Part shown: positions 40,039 through 50,996 of the stretch, piece by piece | Position numbering within the stretch: position 1 is the first letter of the stretch | Layout: every line of letters starts with the position of its first letter | DNA from: Deinococcus sp. AB2017081 | Lineage (GTDB): Bacteria; Deinococcota; Deinococci; Deinococcales; Deinococcaceae | Length of the DNA stretch: 64,000 nucleotides | Assembly: GCF_034440735.1 (NCBI RefSeq) | Contig: NZ_CP140098.1 | Location: 1,171,501 to 1,235,500 of the forward strand | Reading direction: 5' to 3' | Made by a program: the position numbers and the translations under genes | Notes under the pieces: generated by a model | The model's input: only the letters and a program-made list of their open reading frames with translations | Told to the model about the DNA's origin: nothing | The model's database searches: none

Positions 40039-40848
40039 CTAGAGATCTGAGGGGCTGGGGGGTGGAGTATTCGGCGGGTTCAGCTTGTTCACGAAGGCGC
40101 GCAGGCCGTAGGCATGAGCGATCGAGAGGGCCGTGTTGCCGCGGGCGTCAGCGCGCGAGGCGTCGGCTCCGGCGGCCAGCAGGGCGTCCAGCACGTCGGT
40201 GCGCGGCGCGCGGCGCTTGCCGCGGTAGGCCTGCCCCTCCACGTCGGTGGTGTGCAGCAGCGGCGGCCAGAAGCGTGCGTCGTCCGCGTCCGCCCCGCGG
40301 CGCAGCAGGTCGCGGACGAACGCGGGGTCGGCGTCCCGGTCGATGGCGAGACTCAGCAGGGGCAGCGGCGCGTGGTCGGGCCAGTGGTTCACGTCCTCCA
40401 CCCCCTCCAGCAGCGGGCGCAGTACACCCGCCAGCCGCTCGTCGTCCGCCGGGAGGTGCCGCAGCGCCCAGCCGAGCGCGCCGTGCACCCGCGCCTGGCT
40501 CATGGTGCCCGACGCCAGCAGCCGCGTGAACTCCGCGGTGTCGCCGCGCTTGAGCGCCAGCGTCAGGGGGTTGCCCTCCTCGCGCCGGGTCAGCCGCCGG
40601 AACTCCTCCTCGACCTGCTCGCGCGCCCACGGCGTCTTGCGCAGGAACTTCAGGCTGCTCGTCACGCTCGGGTCGCTCTGGAAGCAGCGCACCGGGATGC
40701 GCCGCGCCAGCTCCTCCCACCCGTACTCGGCGTGCAGCTTCTCCACGAGGTGCTGGAGGGTGACGCCGTGCAGGGGATCGCGGGACAGAGCCTGCACGGC
40801 GGACACCGGCACGCCCTCCATGCCGCTCCGCCGCTCGCCGTCACCCAT
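40039..40848 (-). CDS. VF530 DNA-binding domain fused to ankyrin repeats
   Basis: The 269-residue protein starts with a VF530-type domain (about 20-85): [25 protein letters not shown], then [23 protein letters not shown], a small DNA-binding fold usually found as a stand-alone about 80-residue protein. After it come ankyrin-like repeats ([79 protein letters not shown]). It lies between grpE and dnaJ with 6 nt to grpE, so it is part of the heat-shock operon. Function is unknown; a link between DNA binding and protein quality control is speculation. A later ATG at residue 10 is possible. Confidence 0.85.
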   Translation of the reverse strand: MGDGERRSGMEGVPVSAVQALSRDPLHGVTLQHLVEKLHAEYGWEELARRIPVRCFQSDPSVTSSLKFLRKTPWAREQVEEEFRRLTRREEGNPLTLALKRGDTAEFTRLLASGTMSQARVHGALGWALRHLPADDERLAGVLRPLLEGVEDVNHWPDHAPLPLLSLAIDRDADPAFVRDLLRRGADADDARFWPPLLHTTDVEGQAYRGKRRAPRTDVLDALLAAGADASRADARGNTALSIAHAYGLRAFVNKLNPPNTPPPSPSDL

Positions 40849-40854
40849 GCCCCA

Positions 40855-41493
<639 letters not shown>

Positions 41494-41566
41494 GGGTTTA
41501 CCTCGGCGTCGGAACATTGCGCTCAGCATAGGCGCGGGCGGGCGCGCGGCGCGGCTTTCAGAGAAG

Positions 41567-41600
41567 AGGGGAGAGGGGGCGCGTGGCCGTCCTCTCCCCT
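41567..41600 (-). terminator. Stem-loop between dnaK and grpE
   Basis: AGGGGAGAGG (41567-41576) pairs with CCTCTCCCCT (41591-41600) around 14 nt; on the coding strand a pyrimidine-rich CTTCTCT follows. It resembles the repeats with CCTCTCCCC elsewhere. It probably gives partial termination after dnaK. Confidence 0.55.
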
Positions 41601-41626
41601 GAAGGTGCGGTGCCGTGCGGAGGACG

Positions 41627-43516
<1,890 letters not shown>

Positions 43517-43579
43517 GGGTTGACTCCTTGCAGGGTAAGATTCTGCCGCCCCGTGGGACAGCAGTTCTGAACACAAGTT

Positions 43580-43608
43580 ATCATAGGGCCACACTTGGCA
43601 AGAGTCAA
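43580..43608 (-). promoter_or_regulatory. dnaK promoter
   Basis: On the minus strand TTGACT (-35, 43603-43608) is followed by exactly 17 nt and TATGAT (-10, 43580-43585). The transcript start would lie about 60 nt before the dnaK ATG. Confidence 0.8.
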
Positions 43609-43612
43609 TAGA

Positions 43613-43633
43613 CTTGAGTGGAGTACGCTCAAG
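43613..43633 (-). promoter_or_regulatory. HAIR element (HspR operator) upstream of dnaK
   Basis: CTTGAGT (43613-43619), 7 nt, GCTCAAG (43627-43633) matches the HspR-associated inverted repeat consensus CTTGAGT-N7-ACTCAAG with one mismatch. It begins 5 nt upstream of the -35 box. HspR represses dnaK operons in Streptomyces and Deinococcus. Confidence 0.8.
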
Positions 43634-43703
43634 TTTAGGGCGAGGGTCAATGGACGGTGAACGCCCCGGTATGTCACCGGGGCGTCAGGGCACGGCGCGC
43701 GGG

Positions 43704-45179
43704 TCAGCCCCGCAGCGCCGCCGCCAGCGCCCGCAGGTTCGCCTCGCGGAAGCCGTGCGTGACCACAGCGGGCAGCGGCACGTGCTCCACCGCGTCCGGC
43801 GACCACAGCGCCACGTGCAGGGCAGGCGTGGGCCGGAACGCGAGGGCCTCGGCCAGCGTCCGCACGCCGTCCGGCACGCCCCAGCGCTCCGTCGTGGCGA
43901 GTAGCACGGGCGCGTCCGGGTGGGCCTCCAGCGCCCGCCGCGCAGCCCCCACATCGTCCGACGCCACATACACGAGTCGCGGGAAACTCTCGCGCAGCGC
44001 CCCCGCCAGCGCCTCGCCGGTCAGGGAGTCGCCGTAGGGGCCGCCCACGTCCGGGCGGGCGGGGGCGAGCAGCAGCACCGGCCCCGCCGGGTCGAGGCGC
44101 ACCGGCCCGCCGTGCCACGTGAGCATCCGCGCCGCCCAGCCGTCGACGAGCGCCTCGTCGGCCGCCTGCCGATCCGCCGGATACGGCCGGGGCGTGCCGG
44201 GAAAGCGGGCCATGGCGCGCTCCAGCCGGGCCACCGCCTCCGCCACGCGCGCCCCTGACACGGTGCCGTCCCGCACCGCCGCGTGCAGCGCCCGCGCGTG
44301 CACGTCGTGCAGGCCGGCGTCCCCGTGCCCGCACACGAGCACGGCGTCCGCCCCGGCCGCGAGCGCGAGGCCCGCGCCCCGCCCGTCCGGGTAACGATCG
44401 GCGACGGCCTTCATGTCCATCGCGTCGGTCACGACCACGCCGTCGTAGCCCCACTCCTGGCGCAGCACGCCGGTCAGCAGCGCGGGGGACAGGGTCGCGG
44501 GCCGGTCGGCGTCCAGCGCGGGGTACAGGATGTGCGCGGTCATCACGCTGCCCAGGCCCGCCCGCACCGCCGCGTGGAACGGCACCCACTCGGTGGCCTC
44601 CAGCGCCGCCCGCGACTTGGCCACGACCGGCAGCGCTAGGTGGCTGTCCACCCGCGTGTCGCCGTGCCCGGGGAAGTGTTTGACGGCGCTCAGCACGCCG
44701 GCGTCCTCGCTGCCGCGCGCCCACGCCACGCCCAGGGCGGCCACCCGCGCCGGGTCGGCCCCGAAGGAGCGCTCGCCGATCACGGGATTCAGCGGATCGA
44801 CGTTCACGTCCACGCTGGGCGCGTAGTTCCAGTTGATGCCGAGTTCCAGCAGCCCGCGCGCGGCGACCTGCCCGGCCTCGTACGCGGCGGCCTCGTCGTC
44901 CAGCACCCCCAGGCCCTGCGGGGTGGGGGGCTGCGGCACGTCCAGCCGGCGCAGCACCGCCCCGCCCTCCTGATCCAGGGCGACCAGCACGTCGCGGCCC
45001 AGTGCGCCCCGGATGTCCGCCACGAGCCGCGCGGTGCGCTCCGGCGTGGTGAGGTTGCGAGAGAACAGGCACACGCCGCCCACCGGGTGATCGCGCAGCC
45101 AGCGGCCCTCGGCGGGGCTGAGGTCGGGGCCGGCGAGATCGACGATCAGGGCGCGTTCGGGATTCAGGTCAGCCGTCAT
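43704..45179 (-). CDS. nagZ: GH3 beta-N-acetylhexosaminidase (NagZ)
   Basis: The enzyme removes terminal beta-linked N-acetylglucosamine from chitin or peptidoglycan fragments. The 491 residues are a GH3 barrel plus a C-terminal alpha/beta region. GVCLFSRNL and LDQEGGAVLRR are early blocks; KHFPGHGDTRVDSHLALP contains the His-Asp dyad of the NagZ branch; VVTDAMDMKAV carries the nucleophile Asp. No signal peptide, so it acts in the cytoplasm on imported saccharides. Its start overlaps the SIS gene stop by 4 nt (ATGA). It ends the chitin/GlcNAc unit, just before the dnaK control region. Confidence 0.93.
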   Translation of the reverse strand: MTADLNPERALIVDLAGPDLSPAEGRWLRDHPVGGVCLFSRNLTTPERTARLVADIRGALGRDVLVALDQEGGAVLRRLDVPQPPTPQGLGVLDDEAAAYEAGQVAARGLLELGINWNYAPSVDVNVDPLNPVIGERSFGADPARVAALGVAWARGSEDAGVLSAVKHFPGHGDTRVDSHLALPVVAKSRAALEATEWVPFHAAVRAGLGSVMTAHILYPALDADRPATLSPALLTGVLRQEWGYDGVVVTDAMDMKAVADRYPDGRGAGLALAAGADAVLVCGHGDAGLHDVHARALHAAVRDGTVSGARVAEAVARLERAMARFPGTPRPYPADRQAADEALVDGWAARMLTWHGGPVRLDPAGPVLLLAPARPDVGGPYGDSLTGEALAGALRESFPRLVYVASDDVGAARRALEAHPDAPVLLATTERWGVPDGVRTLAEALAFRPTPALHVALWSPDAVEHVPLPAVVTHGFREANLRALAAALRG

Positions 45180-46222
45180 CGTGTCCTCGTGACCTTCGAC
45201 AGGCGGGGCGGGGCGTCCGGGTTCTGGCCGCGGAGCAGCGCCGCGTGCGCGATCACGAGCTGCGCGGCCAGCGCGGACGCGGCCGGATCCGTCAGGGCGT
45301 GGCCGGTCGGCGGGGTGGGCACGGTGGCGTCCGTGTCGTGCAGCGGGGCCCCGATGGACAGCACGGTTGCGCCGTAGCCGTGCAGGCCCTCGTACGTCGC
45401 GGCGGTCAGGGGCGCGGTCGCGTCGCGCGCCTGGAAGCACACGGCCAGCGTGCCCGGCTCGGCCAGCCGCGCGGGGCCGTGCGCGAACTCGGCGGTGGAG
45501 AACGCCAGCGCGCCCACGCCCGCCGTCTCCTGCAACTTCAGCGCGGTCTCGGCCGCCACGCCCCCGTGCAGGCCGCGCCCCAGCACCAGCGGGCGGTCGT
45601 TCCCGGCGAGCAGCGCCGCCGCCTGCCGCGCCAGCGCCTCGCCGTGGATGACCTCGCGCAGCGCGTCGGGCAGGCGGGCGAGCGCCCCCGCCAGCGCGGC
45701 ATCGGGGCGCAGGGCGTGCAGCAGCCGCGCGCCCAGCGTCAGGGCCGCCAGATACGACTTCGTGGCCGCCACGGCGCGCTCCTCGCCGGCATGCAGCGGC
45801 AGCACCAGGTCGGCCACGTTCGCCAGGGGGCTGCCCTCCACGTTCACCAGCGCGACCGTCAGCGCCCCGCCCTTGCGGGCACGCAGCAGCGTCTCCACGA
45901 TGTCCGGGCTGCCGCCGGACTGGCTGACCGCGAGCACCAGCGCGCCCCGGTACTCGACGTCCGCGCCGTACACGCCCGCCACGCTGGGCGCGGCGCTCAC
46001 GACGGGCAGGCGCAGGTGCGTCTCCAGGCCGTACCGAAGCGTGGTCGCCGCGTGATCCGACGAGCCGCGCGCCAGCGTGACCACGAAGGCCGGCGCGAAG
46101 GCGTCGATGGCGCGGGCGACCTCCTCGACCTGCGCCCGGTAGGCGGCCTGCCGCTCGACGACCTCCGGGGCCTCGCGCGCCTCGCGGAGCATCAGTGGTT
46201 CGGCGCTCCTGTCCAGGCTCAT
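45176..46222 (-). CDS. SIS-domain sugar isomerase/deaminase (GlmS C-half / NagB-II-like)
   Basis: The 348-residue protein has two SIS sugar-phosphate isomerase domains. It begins MLREAREAPEVVERQ, as in the isomerase half of glucosamine-6-phosphate synthase and in NagB-II deaminases. LARGSSDHAA, SQSGGSPDIVETL, NVEGSPLA and the ETKSY-like VAATKSYLAAL are the phosphate-binding blocks; LKLQETAGVGALAFSTAEFAHGP is the second-domain mark. In this locus a glucosamine-6-phosphate deaminase role, sending GlcNAc carbon to fructose-6-phosphate, is most likely. The start follows a hairpin-embedded GGAGG in a repeated leader (see 46225-46336). Confidence 0.88.
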   Translation of the reverse strand: MSLDRSAEPLMLREAREAPEVVERQAAYRAQVEEVARAIDAFAPAFVVTLARGSSDHAATTLRYGLETHLRLPVVSAAPSVAGVYGADVEYRGALVLAVSQSGGSPDIVETLLRARKGGALTVALVNVEGSPLANVADLVLPLHAGEERAVAATKSYLAALTLGARLLHALRPDAALAGALARLPDALREVIHGEALARQAAALLAGNDRPLVLGRGLHGGVAAETALKLQETAGVGALAFSTAEFAHGPARLAEPGTLAVCFQARDATAPLTAATYEGLHGYGATVLSIGAPLHDTDATVPTPPTGHALTDPAASALAAQLVIAHAALLRGQNPDAPPRLSKVTRTR

Positions 46223-46224
46223 CC

Positions 46225-46336
46225 GGAACCTCCGCGGTTCCAGGACAGACTGTGGACAGATCGGCCAGCCCTTCCACCACTCCAGTTCTGCAGTGTGTTC
46301 ACACCCGCTCCGCTCGGGTTCCCCTGCGGCTCACCG
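46225..46336 (-). repeat. Intergenic leader repeat, copy B, before the SIS gene
   Basis: Read on the minus strand this about 110-bp sequence fills the gap between the permease stop and the SIS start and is closely similar to 61994-62104. The last about 41 nt differ at only two positions. GGAACC-GCGGA-GGTTCC places the ribosome binding site GGAGG in and beside a hairpin loop right before the ATG. Confidence 0.85.
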
Positions 46337-46346
46337 GAAGGCCCGC

Positions 46347-47228
46347 TCACTTGACCGCTCCTTCCATGCCGCGCAGGAACAGCCGCTGCGCGAGCAGGAA
46401 CACGACCAGCACCGGCAGCATCATGAACAGCGACCCGGCGGCGATGTTGAAGGGATCGTAGTTGAACTGCCCCTTGAGCTTCAGCACCGCCACGCTCAGC
46501 GGCACCTTCTCCGGCGCGCCGGACAGCACGACCATCGGCCAGAAGTACGCGTTCCACGTGGTGACCAGCGTGAAGATCCCCAGCGCCGCGAGGCTCGGGC
46601 GCGTGAGCGGCAGCATGATCCGCGTCAGGATGGTCAGCTCCGACGCCCCGTCGAGCCGCGCGGCCTCCATCAGGGCGGTGGGGATCGCCAGGAATGCCTG
46701 CCGCATCAGGAAGATCCCGAAGGCCCCCGCGATGGTCGGCACGACCACGCCCAGGTGCGTGCCGAGCAGGTGCATCCCCTTGAGGGTCAGCGTGTTCACG
46801 ATGAAGTTCGTCTCGCTGGGCAGCACCAGCGTCGCCACGATCGCCGTGAAGATCACGTTCCGCCCGGGAAAGCGGAAGCGCGCCAGCGGGTACGCGGCCA
46901 GCGACGACACGACCAGCGTGCCCACCACGGTCATGAGCGTGATGGACACCGAGTTCCACAGGTACGCGCCCAGGTGGAAGGTGTTGAACACGTCCACGAA
47001 GTTGTGCAGCGTGACCTGCCGCGGCCACAGGCTCGCCGGGAACGCGTAGATGGACACGCCCGCCCGCTTGTCCGTCAGGGCGATCGCCAGCGTCCACACG
47101 AACGGGAAGATCGCGAAGATCAGGATGGCGACCAGCAGCACGTAGCGCACGGCCAGTCGCGCGGGCCGCCGCCAGCTCACGCGCGGGCGGGCCTGCACGG
47201 CCGGGCGCGGGCGGCTCACGGCGCTCAC
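46347..47228 (-). CDS. Carbohydrate ABC transporter permease (MalG/LacG-type)
   Basis: The 293-residue inner-membrane protein has six helices, starting RYVLLVAILIFAIFPFVWTLAIAL, and the EAA loop EAARLDGASELTILTRIMLPL that contacts the ATPase. The type belongs to the CUT1 sugar importers. It overlaps the first permease gene by 4 nt. No ATPase gene lies nearby. In its genomic setting the substrate is probably chitobiose, N-acetylglucosamine or related oligosaccharides. Confidence 0.92.
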   Translation of the reverse strand: MSAVSRPRPAVQARPRVSWRRPARLAVRYVLLVAILIFAIFPFVWTLAIALTDKRAGVSIYAFPASLWPRQVTLHNFVDVFNTFHLGAYLWNSVSITLMTVVGTLVVSSLAAYPLARFRFPGRNVIFTAIVATLVLPSETNFIVNTLTLKGMHLLGTHLGVVVPTIAGAFGIFLMRQAFLAIPTALMEAARLDGASELTILTRIMLPLTRPSLAALGIFTLVTTWNAYFWPMVVLSGAPEKVPLSVAVLKLKGQFNYDPFNIAAGSLFMMLPVLVVFLLAQRLFLRGMEGAVK

Positions 47229-48133
47229 GCGCCCTCCGCGACGTCATCCGTGCGGAACAGCCGGAAGTTCACGGCCGAGATGACCAGCGCCACCACCGCC
47301 ACGACCAGTCCCGCCGCGCTCGCCAGCCCGTAGTTGAAGTCGAAGCCCTGGAAGGCCTTGGCGTACACGTACATCAGCGCCGTGTACGTGGAGTTCAGCG
47401 GCCCGCCGTTCGTCAGCACCAGCACCTCCTCCAGCACCCGCAGCGCGGCGATCGTCGACAGCAGCGTGCACAGCAGGATGGTCGGGCGCATCAGCGGCAC
47501 CGTCACCCGCCAGAAGCGCTGCCACGCGTTCGCGCCGTCCAGCACCGCGGCCTCCTCCAGCTCCTGCGGGATCGTCTGGAGGCCCGCCAGGTACAGCACC
47601 ATGTAGTACCCGAAGCCGCGCCAGAACGTCACCAGCATGACCGCGAAGAACGCCCACGTCTCGGAGTTCAGCCACCCCACCGCCTGCTGCGAGGTCGTGA
47701 GGTGCAGGGACGTCAGCACCCAGTTCAGGACGCCCTCGCGGTTGAAGATCCACTCGAACATCACCGCCGCCAGCGACACGGACGTCACCACCGGCACGTA
47801 GTACGCCGCGCGGAACCACGTCATGCCCGGCAGCTCCCTGTTCACGAGTACGGCCACCGCCAGCGACGCCAGCTGCAGGATCGGCACCACCAGCAGGTAC
47901 CGCACCGAATTCCAGATCGCCGTGTGGAACAGCGGATCGCCGGCCAGCGTGCGGAAGTTGTCCAGGCCCGTGAACTTCGGCCCCAGCCCCTGCGCGAAGC
48001 GCGCCCCCGTGTACTCCGTGAAGCCCAGGTACGCGCCGTACACCAGCGGGTAGAACGTGAACACCGCCAGCAGCACCAGCGCCGGGGCCAGGAAGGTATA
48101 CGACATCAGCGTCTGCCGCCAGTGGACTCGCAT
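47225..48133 (-). CDS. Carbohydrate ABC transporter permease (MalF/LacF-type)
   Basis: The 302-residue inner-membrane protein has six helices, beginning SYTFLAPALVLLAVFTFYPLVYGAYL, and the EAA loop LEEAAVLDGANAWQRFWRVTVPLM. I chose the ATG at 48133 because AAAGGAG lies 9 nt before it. It forms the membrane pore with the next permease and receives substrate from the binding protein encoded at 48442-49695. A repeat and a stem-loop separate it from that gene, which probably lowers its expression relative to the binding protein. Confidence 0.92.
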   Translation of the reverse strand: MRVHWRQTLMSYTFLAPALVLLAVFTFYPLVYGAYLGFTEYTGARFAQGLGPKFTGLDNFRTLAGDPLFHTAIWNSVRYLLVVPILQLASLAVAVLVNRELPGMTWFRAAYYVPVVTSVSLAAVMFEWIFNREGVLNWVLTSLHLTTSQQAVGWLNSETWAFFAVMLVTFWRGFGYYMVLYLAGLQTIPQELEEAAVLDGANAWQRFWRVTVPLMRPTILLCTLLSTIAALRVLEEVLVLTNGGPLNSTYTALMYVYAKAFQGFDFNYGLASAAGLVVAVVALVISAVNFRLFRTDDVAEGA

Positions 48134-48177
48134 GGATGGAAACTCCTTTGGGGGGATTGGGCGGTGGTGCGGCGGGC

Positions 48178-48302
48178 GAACCCCTCTGCTGCGCAGCTCT
48201 ACGAGCCCGCCCCTGCGGGGCACCTCCCCTCAAGGGGAGGCAACGAGCACATCATTGGCTCCCCTCAAGGGGAGCTGGCCGCGTAGCGGACTGAGGGGTT
48301 AA
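48178..48302. repeat. Composite REP/BIME-like palindromic element
   Basis: AACCCCTC (48179-48186) and GAGGGGTT (48293-48300) bracket two internal hairpins with the same loop: CCTCCCC-TCAA-GGGGAGG (48223-48239) and GCTCCCC-TCAA-GGGGAGC (48258-48275). The whole 125 bp can fold into a cruciform-like structure. It occupies the gap between the binding-protein terminator and the first permease. Confidence 0.65.
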
Positions 48303-48356
48303 CCGGGCCAGTGCATCCATGACAAAGCAACTCAAATAGCGTCTCTGTTTAGCTTA

Positions 48357-48385
48357 GAGGCCCGCCCAGTCGTCAGGCGGGCCTC
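48357..48385 (-). terminator. Stem-loop after the sugar-binding protein gene
   Basis: GAGGCCCGCC (48357-48366) pairs perfectly with GGCGGGCCTC (48376-48385) around 9 nt, 57 nt after the stop. It probably gives partial termination so that the binding protein outnumbers the permeases. Confidence 0.7.
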
Positions 48386-48441
48386 CAGTTCACGTCAGGC
48401 GGGGTGGCGGACACTCGCGCGGCGCGCCCCACGCCTTGCCG

Positions 48442-49695
48442 TCACTTCTTCATGTTCGCGTTCCAGTACGTCACCGAGTCCGTCAGCGCCTGCTGGGCGG
48501 TCTTCTTGCCGAGCAGCGCGGCCTCGATGTTGTCGTTGAAGTTCTTGTACAGGTCGTCGCTGTTGCCCGGCGCCTTGTACCCGGGGTTGATGTACCGGCC
48601 CGACGCGCCGACCAGGGCCGTGGCCTTGGCGACGGGGTCGGTGCTGGTGGTCTTGAACTGCGTGCTGCTCTGGGCACCGGCGGTGGTGGGCACGACCGGA
48701 ACCACCTTGGCGAAGGCGAGCTGGTTGGCGTTGTTGGTGAAGAACGCGGCGAGCTTCGCGGCGGCGGCGGGGTTCTTGCTGGCGGTGGGGACGACCAGGG
48801 CCATGCTGCCGCCGGTCTGGACGTTCGCCTTGCCCAGGGGAGCGCCGGTGACGACCGTGCTGGCGTACAGGTTCGGGTTGGTGTCCTTGATGCGCGTCAG
48901 CGCCTGGGGGCCGCCGACGATCATGGCCACGCGGTTCTGGGCGTACAGCTCGGTGGCGAGCTGGAAGGCCTCACGGCGCACGGCGTCCTCGGGGACGTAG
49001 CCACCCTTGTACAGGTCGACGAACTGCTGGAGCAGCGCGGCGTGGGCAGCCGTGTTGAAGGCGGCCTTGCCGTCGGCGGCGTAGATGGGCAGGCCCTCGG
49101 CGTAGAAGTAGCCCAGGAACGACGCGGTGTTGGGGTCTTTCAGGGCGGGCACCCACGCGTACGCGCCGGTCTTGTCCTTGATGGTCTTCGCGTTGGCGAT
49201 GAGTTCGCTGGTGGTGCGCGGGGCGCGGGTCAGGCCGGCCTTCTTGAACAGATCCGGGTTGTACAGCAGCACGCCCTCGTTCAGCCAGCCGTACCACGGG
49301 TACGCGTAGACCTTGCCGCCGGACGTGAAGTTGGCGAGGCTCTGCGGGTAGAAGGTGGCCTTCAGGGTGGCGGGGCTGGTCAGGTCGCTGGCGGCGCGCA
49401 GGAAGCCGTTCTGGGCGGCCTTCTGCGTCTCGTCGATGTTCAGGTTCACGACGTCCGGCGCGTTGCCGAGGTTCACGCTGCTGATGAAGTCCTGCACCAT
49501 CGAGTCCTGCTTGTCGGCCCAGTTGACCTTGATGCCGGGGTTGGCCTTCTCGAACGCGGCGATGGTGTCCTTGATGTAGCCGTCGAACTTGGGGCTCAGG
49601 TACCACGTCCAGAAGGTCACGGTGGTCTGGGCCTGGGCAGAGGCGGCGGCGGAGAGGCCGAGGGCGAGGGTCAGGACAGTCAGGGTGCGCTTCAT
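48442..49695 (-). CDS. Carbohydrate ABC transporter substrate-binding protein
   Basis: The 417-residue secreted protein has a signal peptide (MKRTLTVLTLALGLSAAASAQA) and then TTVTFWTWYLSPKFDGYIK, typical of family 1 solute-binding proteins for oligosaccharides. VYAYPWYGWLNEGVLLYNPDLFKKAG is the hinge block, and the mature part is rich in Trp/Tyr for sugar stacking. AAGGAG precedes the ATG at 49695. It follows rpiR on the same strand; the palindrome GAAAACGTTTTC lies in the 95-nt gap between them. It should feed the two permeases downstream, with chito-oligosaccharides as the likely cargo. Confidence 0.92.
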   Translation of the reverse strand: MKRTLTVLTLALGLSAAASAQAQTTVTFWTWYLSPKFDGYIKDTIAAFEKANPGIKVNWADKQDSMVQDFISSVNLGNAPDVVNLNIDETQKAAQNGFLRAASDLTSPATLKATFYPQSLANFTSGGKVYAYPWYGWLNEGVLLYNPDLFKKAGLTRAPRTTSELIANAKTIKDKTGAYAWVPALKDPNTASFLGYFYAEGLPIYAADGKAAFNTAAHAALLQQFVDLYKGGYVPEDAVRREAFQLATELYAQNRVAMIVGGPQALTRIKDTNPNLYASTVVTGAPLGKANVQTGGSMALVVPTASKNPAAAAKLAAFFTNNANQLAFAKVVPVVPTTAGAQSSTQFKTTSTDPVAKATALVGASGRYINPGYKAPGNSDDLYKNFNDNIEAALLGKKTAQQALTDSVTYWNANMKK

Positions 49696-49737
49696 GGTGG
49701 TCTCCTTGCGGGAAAGGGGCGGAGGGCCGGCGGAATC

Positions 49738-49749
49738 GAAAACGTTTTC
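49738..49749. promoter_or_regulatory. 12-bp palindrome upstream of the sugar-binding protein gene
   Basis: GAAAACGTTTTC is a perfect palindrome with a CG centre, the layout of LacI/CcpA-family operators. It lies between rpiR and the binding-protein gene, 43 nt before that start. No LacI-family gene is in the window. Confidence 0.6.
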
Positions 49750-49790
49750 AGGCCGGGGTGCGGCGCGGGGTGGGGGCATGGAGCGTGGCC

Positions 49791-50651
49791 TCAGTACTTC
49801 TTCTCGACGACGCTCTCGGCGGTCACGCGCAGCATGGCAGCGGCCTCCGGGCGGCGGGCGAGCAGGGCGGCGTACAGCACCTCCAGCACCAGCGTCTGCG
49901 AGGCGAGCGTGTCCAGCACGGAATCCGTCAGGGGTTCCTCCTGTGTGGACGTGAACAGCACTGCCTTCGCGTAGCGGGTGATGGGCGAGCTGGCGCGGTG
50001 CGTGATGGCAACGGTGTAGTGGCCGTGGCTCTGCGCCAGGCGCAGGTGCTGCACGGTGTCGATGGTGCTGCCGGAGCTGGACAGGGCGATGACCACGCCG
50101 CCACGCGGCAGGGTCGAGATGCTGACCGCCGACTGGTGCGGATCGGTGTACGCGGTGGCCGAGATCCCGATCCGCAGCAGCCGGTGCGCGAACAGCTGCG
50201 CGACGAGGCCCGAGTTGCCCTGCCCCGTGAGATCCACGCGGGGGGCGCGGGCCAGCGCGGCGGCCACGTCCTCCATGACCAGGGGGTCGAGCAGGCGGCC
50301 GGTGTCCTCCAGCGTGCGGCAGGTCTGCTTGACCACCTGCGCGGCCTGCCCGGCGAGGTCGCCGGGATGCGCGGGGGCGCTGGATTCGCGGCCCGCGACG
50401 TCGGAGGCCAGGGCGATCTTGAAGGCGTGGAAGCCTGCGAAGTCCAGCTTGTGGCACAGCCGCGTGATGGTCGCCTCGCCCACACCGACGGACGTGGCGA
50501 GTTCGGTGATGGTCTGGTGCACGACCGTCTCGGCGTGCGTGACGACGTGCTCGGCCACCCGTTGCAGCGACGGCGACAGGCCGTGCGAGTGAAGGCGGAT
50601 GCGGCTGATGACGCCCTGCGTGGGCGCAGGCCTGGGAACCGTCTGACTCAT
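49791..50651 (-). CDS. RpiR-family transcriptional regulator
   Basis: The 286-residue regulator has an N-terminal helix-turn-helix (TELATSVGVGEATITRLCHKLDFAGFHAFKIALA) and a C-terminal SIS sugar-phosphate-binding domain (LTGQGNSGLVAQLFAHRLLRIG, IALSSSGSTIDTVQHLRLAQSHG). RpiR proteins commonly sense phosphosugars such as GlcNAc-6-P or MurNAc-6-P. GGAGGG precedes the ATG. Its promoter has TGAAAATTA in the spacer and an inverted copy upstream, and the divergent chitinase promoter has one too, so it is the probable regulator of both units. Confidence 0.92.
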   Translation of the reverse strand: MSQTVPRPAPTQGVISRIRLHSHGLSPSLQRVAEHVVTHAETVVHQTITELATSVGVGEATITRLCHKLDFAGFHAFKIALASDVAGRESSAPAHPGDLAGQAAQVVKQTCRTLEDTGRLLDPLVMEDVAAALARAPRVDLTGQGNSGLVAQLFAHRLLRIGISATAYTDPHQSAVSISTLPRGGVVIALSSSGSTIDTVQHLRLAQSHGHYTVAITHRASSPITRYAKAVLFTSTQEEPLTDSVLDTLASQTLVLEVLYAALLARRPEAAAMLRVTAESVVEKKY

Positions 50652-50707
50652 GGGCCCTCCAGGGCAGGGGAGCGGAAAACGGGGGTCGATGTGAACGCTG
50701 TGGAGGT

Positions 50708-50766
50708 ATCTTAAACCCTGAAAATTATTTTTGTCAACAGCGGGCGGAATCGGGGATTAATTTTCA
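50708..50766 (-). promoter_or_regulatory. rpiR promoter with two TGAAAATTA elements
   Basis: On the minus strand TTGACA (-35, 50732-50737), an 18-nt spacer and TAAGAT (-10, 50708-50713) form the promoter. TGAAAATTA on the plus strand at 50719-50727 lies in the spacer and an inverted copy TAATTTTCA lies at 50758-50766 upstream. This suggests autoregulation. Confidence 0.65.
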
Positions 50767-50996
50767 ACAGGGGTGGAACGGGCGGGCCCGGGGAGGCTCC
50801 GGGGCTGCCCTGACGGCAGTGCCGGGTGGCGCGGACGGGCGCGGGGGGGCAGCGGAACGAGCGACAGGGCCTGAAATCCGGCAGCACCCGACCTGACAGA
50901 GGGAGATGGCCCCTGCGCCTTCAGTGCGACGGACGGGCCCGACCTCCGCTCCGGACGGCATCCATCACACCCTATGAAAAAAATCACCATCGAATG
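50767..50996. other. Non-coding stretch between the rpiR and chitinase promoters
   Basis: I find no gene. The left half is GC-rich with no clear structure; the right end (from about 50970) becomes AT-rich (CCTATGAAAAAAATCACC) and leads into the chitinase promoter. Confidence 0.5.
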
